DNA of 64,000 nucleotides from CADEEN01 sp963783785 (GTDB taxonomy: Bacteria > Pseudomonadota > Gammaproteobacteria > Burkholderiales > Burkholderiaceae_C): assembly GCA_963783785.1 (NCBI GenBank), contig CAWAOQ010000003.1:1-64000 (forward strand). Reading direction: 5' to 3'. Made by a program: the position numbers and the translations under genes. The notes beneath the pieces are model-generated. The model had not been told where the DNA came from. It worked only from the letters and a program-made list of their open reading frames with translations, and searched no databases. Positions 60,508 to 64,000 of this stretch are shown here, in pieces (position 1 is the stretch's first letter; each line of letters begins with the position of its first letter).

Positions 60508-62734
60508 ATGGGCGGATCGAAGCAATTTATTGCGGCTGCATTGCTGGTTGTGCTGGCCGGCTGCGACAACAGCCCCTTGCCCAAGGGCGCCGCCGAGCAG
60601 AACACGATCTACTCGGCGATGGTCGAGAACACGCCGCGCCACCTCGATCCGACCGCGTCGTACTGGTCCAACGACACGCTGGTCACCTACCAGGTCTACG
60701 AGCCGCCCTACGGCTACCACTACCTGAAGCGGCCGTTCGAGCTGGTGCCCAAGAGCGCCGAGAAGGTCGTCACGCCGATCTACCTCGACAAGAATGGCCA
60801 GCGCCTGCCCGACGACGCGCCCGGCGAGCTAGGTGGCCGAGAGCGTCTACGAAGTGCCGATCAGGAAGGGCATCCTGTTCCAGCCGCATCCCGCATTCGC
60901 ACGGGACGAGCGCGGCCGCTACCGCTACCACGACCTGAAGCCCGGCGAGCATCGGCAAGCGCCGCGCCCCGACTCGAGTTCGAGCACAGCGGCACGCGCG
61001 AGCTGGTCGCCGAGGACTTCGTCTATGCCCTGAAGCGCCACGCCACGACGCGCATCACGACGCCGATCTACGGTGTGTTCTCCGAGTACGTCGATCGGAC
61101 TGAAGGACTACGGCGAGCTGGTCAAGCGCGAGGACGCCAAGCTGCGCGCCGGTCTCGATCCGGCCAGCCTGGACAAGCCGTTTCTCGATTTTCGTCGCTG
61201 GCCGCTGGCCGGCGCCACGGCGCCCGAGAAGCACCTGCTGCGCATCCGGATCTAAGGCAAGTACCCGCAGTGGAAGTACTGGATGCAGATGACCTTCCTG
61301 GCCCCGGTGCCTTGGGAGGCCGATGCGTTCTACGCCCAGCCCGGCATGGCCGAGCGCGGCATGACGCTGGACCAGTGGCCGGTCGGCACCGGGCCCGTAC
61401 ATGGTGACCGTGTTCGAAAAGGACCGCCGCATCGTGATGACCCGCAATCCGAACTACCGCGGCGAGCCGTATCCGTGCGAGGGCATGCCCGACGACAAGG
61501 CAGGCCGGCCTGCTGGACGACTGCGGCAAGAAGACACCCGTTCGTCGACAGCCATCGTCTCCACCGTCGAGCGCGAAGGCACGCCGCTGCGCAACAAGTT
61601 CCGCGACGGCTACTACGACCTCGAGGTCTTCGAGCGCACCGATACCGGCACCAGCTACATCGTCGAGATGCTCGACTCCGACGAGGTGCGCGCCGACTAC
61701 GAGAAGAAGGGCTTCAACTTCCCGAAGTACGCCGACGTCAACAGCTACATCATCGGCTTCAACATGATCGATCCGGTGCTGGGCCATGGCGAAACGCCGG
61801 CAGCAGCGCGAGCGCAACCGCAAGCTGCGCCAGGCGATCTCGATCGCGATCGACTGGGACGAGTACTCGAAGATCTTCCCGAAGAAGGGCGGCCTGACCG
61901 CGATGAGCCCGTTGCCCGAAGGCATCCCGGGCTCGCGCGAGGGGACGCGCGCGGGCATCAACCCGGTGACGTACAAGGTCGACGGACGGCAAGGCGGTGC
62001 GGCGCTCGATCGACGAGGCCAAGCAGTTGATGGTCGAGGCCGGCTACCCGAACGGCCGCGACGCCCAGGAGCGGCGGCAAGCCGCTGGTGATCAACTACG
62101 ACTATCTACGCGGCGCCGACGCCCGAGCGCAAACCCGAGATCGACTGGGTGGTGCGCCAGTTCGCCAAGATCGACATCCAGCTCGAGGTGCGCGCCACCG
62201 ACAACAACCAGTTCCAGGACAAGGTGCGCAAGGGCAAGCACCAGGTGTTCTGGCTCGGCTGGAATGCCGACTACCCCGATGCCGAGAACTTCCTGTTCCT
62301 GCTCTATGGCCCCAACTCGAAGAGCGTTTCCGACGGCGAGAACACGGCCAATTACCAGAACCCGGCCTACGACAAGCTGTTCGAGAGACTCAAGACCCTC
62401 GACGACGGGCCCGAGAAGCAGGCCGTGATCGACGAGATGGTCAAGATCGCGCAGCAGATGCGCCGTGGAGCTTCGGCTTCTACCCATGGGCCTCGACCGC
62501 GGTGCACCGCTGGGTCAAGAACTCCAAGCCGGCGATCCTGATCCGCGACCATGGCCGTTACCTGCGGCTGGATACGCAGGCGAGGGTGGCCAGCGTCGCC
62601 GCGTGGAACAAGCCGCTGTGGTGGCCGCTCGCCGTGCTGCTGGCGTCTGCTGGTCGGCTGCGCTGCTGTTCGCCCGCCGCAGCCTGCGCAAGCGCGAACG
62701 CATGAACGCGCGCGGCGAGATCATCGCGGCATGA
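60508..62734 (+). CDS. Peptide-type ABC transporter substrate-binding lipoprotein with C-terminal membrane anchor (many frame changes)
   Basis: Family 5 (oligopeptide) extracellular solute-binding protein. Lipoprotein signal with LLVVLAGC; ENTPRHLDPTASYWSND; RELVAEDFVYALKRHA; GTGPYMVTVFEKDRRIVMTRNPNYRGE once one base is removed; LRQAISIAIDWDEYSKIF; YDYLRAPTPERKPEIDW; DKVRKGKHQVFWLGWNADYPDAENFLFLLYG. At least ten single-base changes, nearly all insertions, occur between about 60830 and 62670, plus an apparent TAA near 61253 where GGC AAG resumes. Corrected length about 730 residues. Unusually, the C-terminus has a hydrophobic helix (WWPLAVLLALLVG) followed by RRSLRKRER, a probable membrane anchor. 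Followed by its permeases. Confidence 0.87.
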
Positions 62735-62753
62735 ACCTACCCATCGCACGCCC

Positions 62754-63737
62754 ATGCTGAACTACCTGGTGCGCCGCACGCTGTACGGCATCCTGATCCT
62801 GATCGGGGTCAACCTCGCCACCTTCTTCCTGTTCTTCACCGTCAACACGCCGGACGACATGGCGCGCCTGAACATCGGCGGCAAGCGCGTGACGCAGGAG
62901 CTGATCGAGAAATGGAAGAGCGAGCGCGGCTACGACAAGCCGCTGTACTGGAATGCGCCGAAGGCCGGCAGCGAGAAGCTCACCGAAACGATCTTCTGGG
63001 AGCGCTCGGTGTCGCTGTTCACGTTGAAGTTCGGCCGTGCCGACAGCGAGAGCGCCGGTGACATCGGCGACGAGGTCACGCGCCGCATGTGGATCAGCAT
63101 CCAGCTCGCGCTGCCGATCTTCATCCTGCAGATCATTGCCAGCGTCTCGTTCGCGTTGCTGCTGGTGATGTTCCGCCACACCCGGCTCGATCTGGTGGGC
63201 GTGGTGGTCTGTGTCGTGATGCTGTCGATCTCGGCACTGTTCTACATCATCGTCGGCCAGTACCTGTTTGCCCGCGTGCTGAAGCTGGTGCCGATCTCGG
63301 GCTACTCCGGTGGGCTCGACGTGGTGCGCTTCCTGGTGCTGCCGGTGGCGCTGTCGGCGCTGGCGCGGCTGGGCACCGAGGCCCGCCTGTACCGCGCGAT
63401 GTTCCTCGAGGAGATCGGCAAGGACTATGTGCGCACCGCGCGCGCCAAGGGACTGTCCGAAACGGTCGTGATGTTCCGCCACGTGTTGCGCAACGCGATG
63501 ATCCCGATCATCACCAGCGCCGGCGGCTACCTGCCTTACGTGTTCATGGGCAGCCTGGTGTTCGAGAGCTTCTTCGGCATCCCGGGCCTGGGCGCCTACG
63601 TCATCGAGGCCATCGGCAAGCAGGACTTCGCGATCGTGCGCACGATGGTCTTCGTCGGTTCGCTGCTCTACATCGCCAGCTACATCCTGATCGACATCGC
63701 CTACACCTGGGTCGACCCCCGCGTGCGGCTGGCTTGA
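62754..63737 (+). CDS. Peptide-type ABC transporter permease, DppB/OppB family
   Basis: 327-residue inner-membrane permease. N-terminal TM (YLVRRTLYGILILIGVNLATFF); a periplasmic insert of about 80 residues; then five TM segments with the EAA loop motif YVRTARAKGLSETVVMFRHVLRNAMIPII and the end FVGSLLYIASYILIDIAYTWVDPRVRL, typical of DppB. Starts 19 bases after the substrate-binding gene. Confidence 0.94.
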   Translation: MLNYLVRRTLYGILILIGVNLATFFLFFTVNTPDDMARLNIGGKRVTQELIEKWKSERGYDKPLYWNAPKAGSEKLTETIFWERSVSLFTLKFGRADSESAGDIGDEVTRRMWISIQLALPIFILQIIASVSFALLLVMFRHTRLDLVGVVVCVVMLSISALFYIIVGQYLFARVLKLVPISGYSGGLDVVRFLVLPVALSALARLGTEARLYRAMFLEEIGKDYVRTARAKGLSETVVMFRHVLRNAMIPIITSAGGYLPYVFMGSLVFESFFGIPGLGAYVIEAIGKQDFAIVRTMVFVGSLLYIASYILIDIAYTWVDPRVRLA

Positions 63738-63748
63738 CGGGGACCACG

Positions 63749-64000
63749 ATGCCGAAGTTCGTACTGTTGTGGACCGATGCCGCGATCTGGCTGCTGGTGG
63801 CGGCGCTGGCGGTCTACGTCTGGCAGGTGTTGCGCAAGCCCGCGCTCGCCGCGTCGTGGCGCAAGGTGTTCGCCGACGGTCCGGCGCTGGCCTCGGCGGT
63901 GATCCTGGTGCTGTGCCTGTCGATCACGTTGCTCGACAGCCTGCATTACCGCGCCGCACTGCCGCAAGCGGCCGGCGCTCAGGCCGGCGCGGTGGCCTAC
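63749..64000 (+). CDS. Second ABC transporter permease, DppC-like, 3' end outside window
   Basis: First 84 codons of a membrane protein: MPKFVLLWTDAAIWLLVAAL, then VYVWQVLRKPALAASWRKVF, and a second hydrophobic segment SAVILVLCLSITLLDSLHY. It starts 11 bases after the DppB-like permease and has the expected place of the partner permease. The N-terminus with two early hydrophobic segments suits an extended DppC-type protein. The diagnostic EAA loop is not in the window, so the family call relies on position. Confidence 0.75.
   Translation, partial: MPKFVLLWTDAAIWLLVAALAVYVWQVLRKPALAASWRKVFADGPALASAVILVLCLSITLLDSLHYRAALPQAAGAQAGAVAY

Overview
The window is GC-rich, densely coded and mostly arranged in tight operons with 4-base stop/start overlaps. 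Gene order and content (dnaX-ybaB-recR, gloB-methyltransferase-rnhA, alaA-hom-thrC-moeA-moaD-moaE, clpB, nadB/nadA, guaB-guaA-tadA) point to a betaproteobacterium of the order Burkholderiales, perhaps the Rubrivivax/Leptothrix/Methylibium group. That placement is inferred from gene content, not from a database search.

Layout. Bases 1-10356 (minus strand) are an accessory secretion region. A type I secretion ABC transporter and its membrane-fusion protein are followed by a tiny LuxR-type HTH gene, a small anchored periplasmic protein, and a very large RTX protein. Its 3' part is almost seven near-identical 570-bp tandem repeats running off the left edge. From 10597 to 16934 come a PurM-like protein, dnaX-ybaB-recR, and gloB-mltD on the other strand. 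From 16934 to 22546 are a methyltransferase, rnhA and a two-gene RND efflux pump. From 22562 to 26750 (minus) are moeA, an acetyltransferase, mobA, moaA and an NlpC/P60 lipid- or wall-associated hydrolase. From 26965 to 33144 are prpE, an outer-membrane barrel, a lipoprotein, phoH, bcp and a Mth938-like gene. From 33200 to 45001 lies the run alaA-hom-thrC-moeA2-moaD-moaE-crcB, a flavin reductase, a hydrolase, an acyl-CoA dehydrogenase and clpB with a heat-shock promoter. From 45055 to 50446, convergent nadB and nadA are flanked by two versions of an unrecognised two-domain module: split into two genes on one side, fused on the other. From 50610 to 60390 are a transporter plus TPP enzyme, a DUF4124 gene, and guaB-MFS-guaA-hyp-tadA-ldcA. 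From 60508 to the right edge is a peptide-type ABC importer.

Reading-frame quality. Many clearly conserved genes carry single-base frame changes, mostly one extra base. They are isolated in hom, thrC, moeA2, ldcA, mltD, the acyl-CoA dehydrogenase and the PurM-like gene, and dense in the secretion genes (about 6.8-10.1 kb) and the ABC substrate-binding protein (about 60.8-62.7 kb). Because protein similarity resumes perfectly after each one, I treat them as probable consensus errors rather than decay. Coordinates of those genes span the whole reconstructed gene.

Most interesting leads: (1) the split/fused module around nadBA, where fusion in one locus predicts that the two separate proteins work together; (2) a T1SS-exported RTX protein whose N-terminus looks like a permuted papain-fold amidase, preceded by a small periplasmic protein that could be an immunity partner; (3) the near-identical 190-residue RTX repeats.
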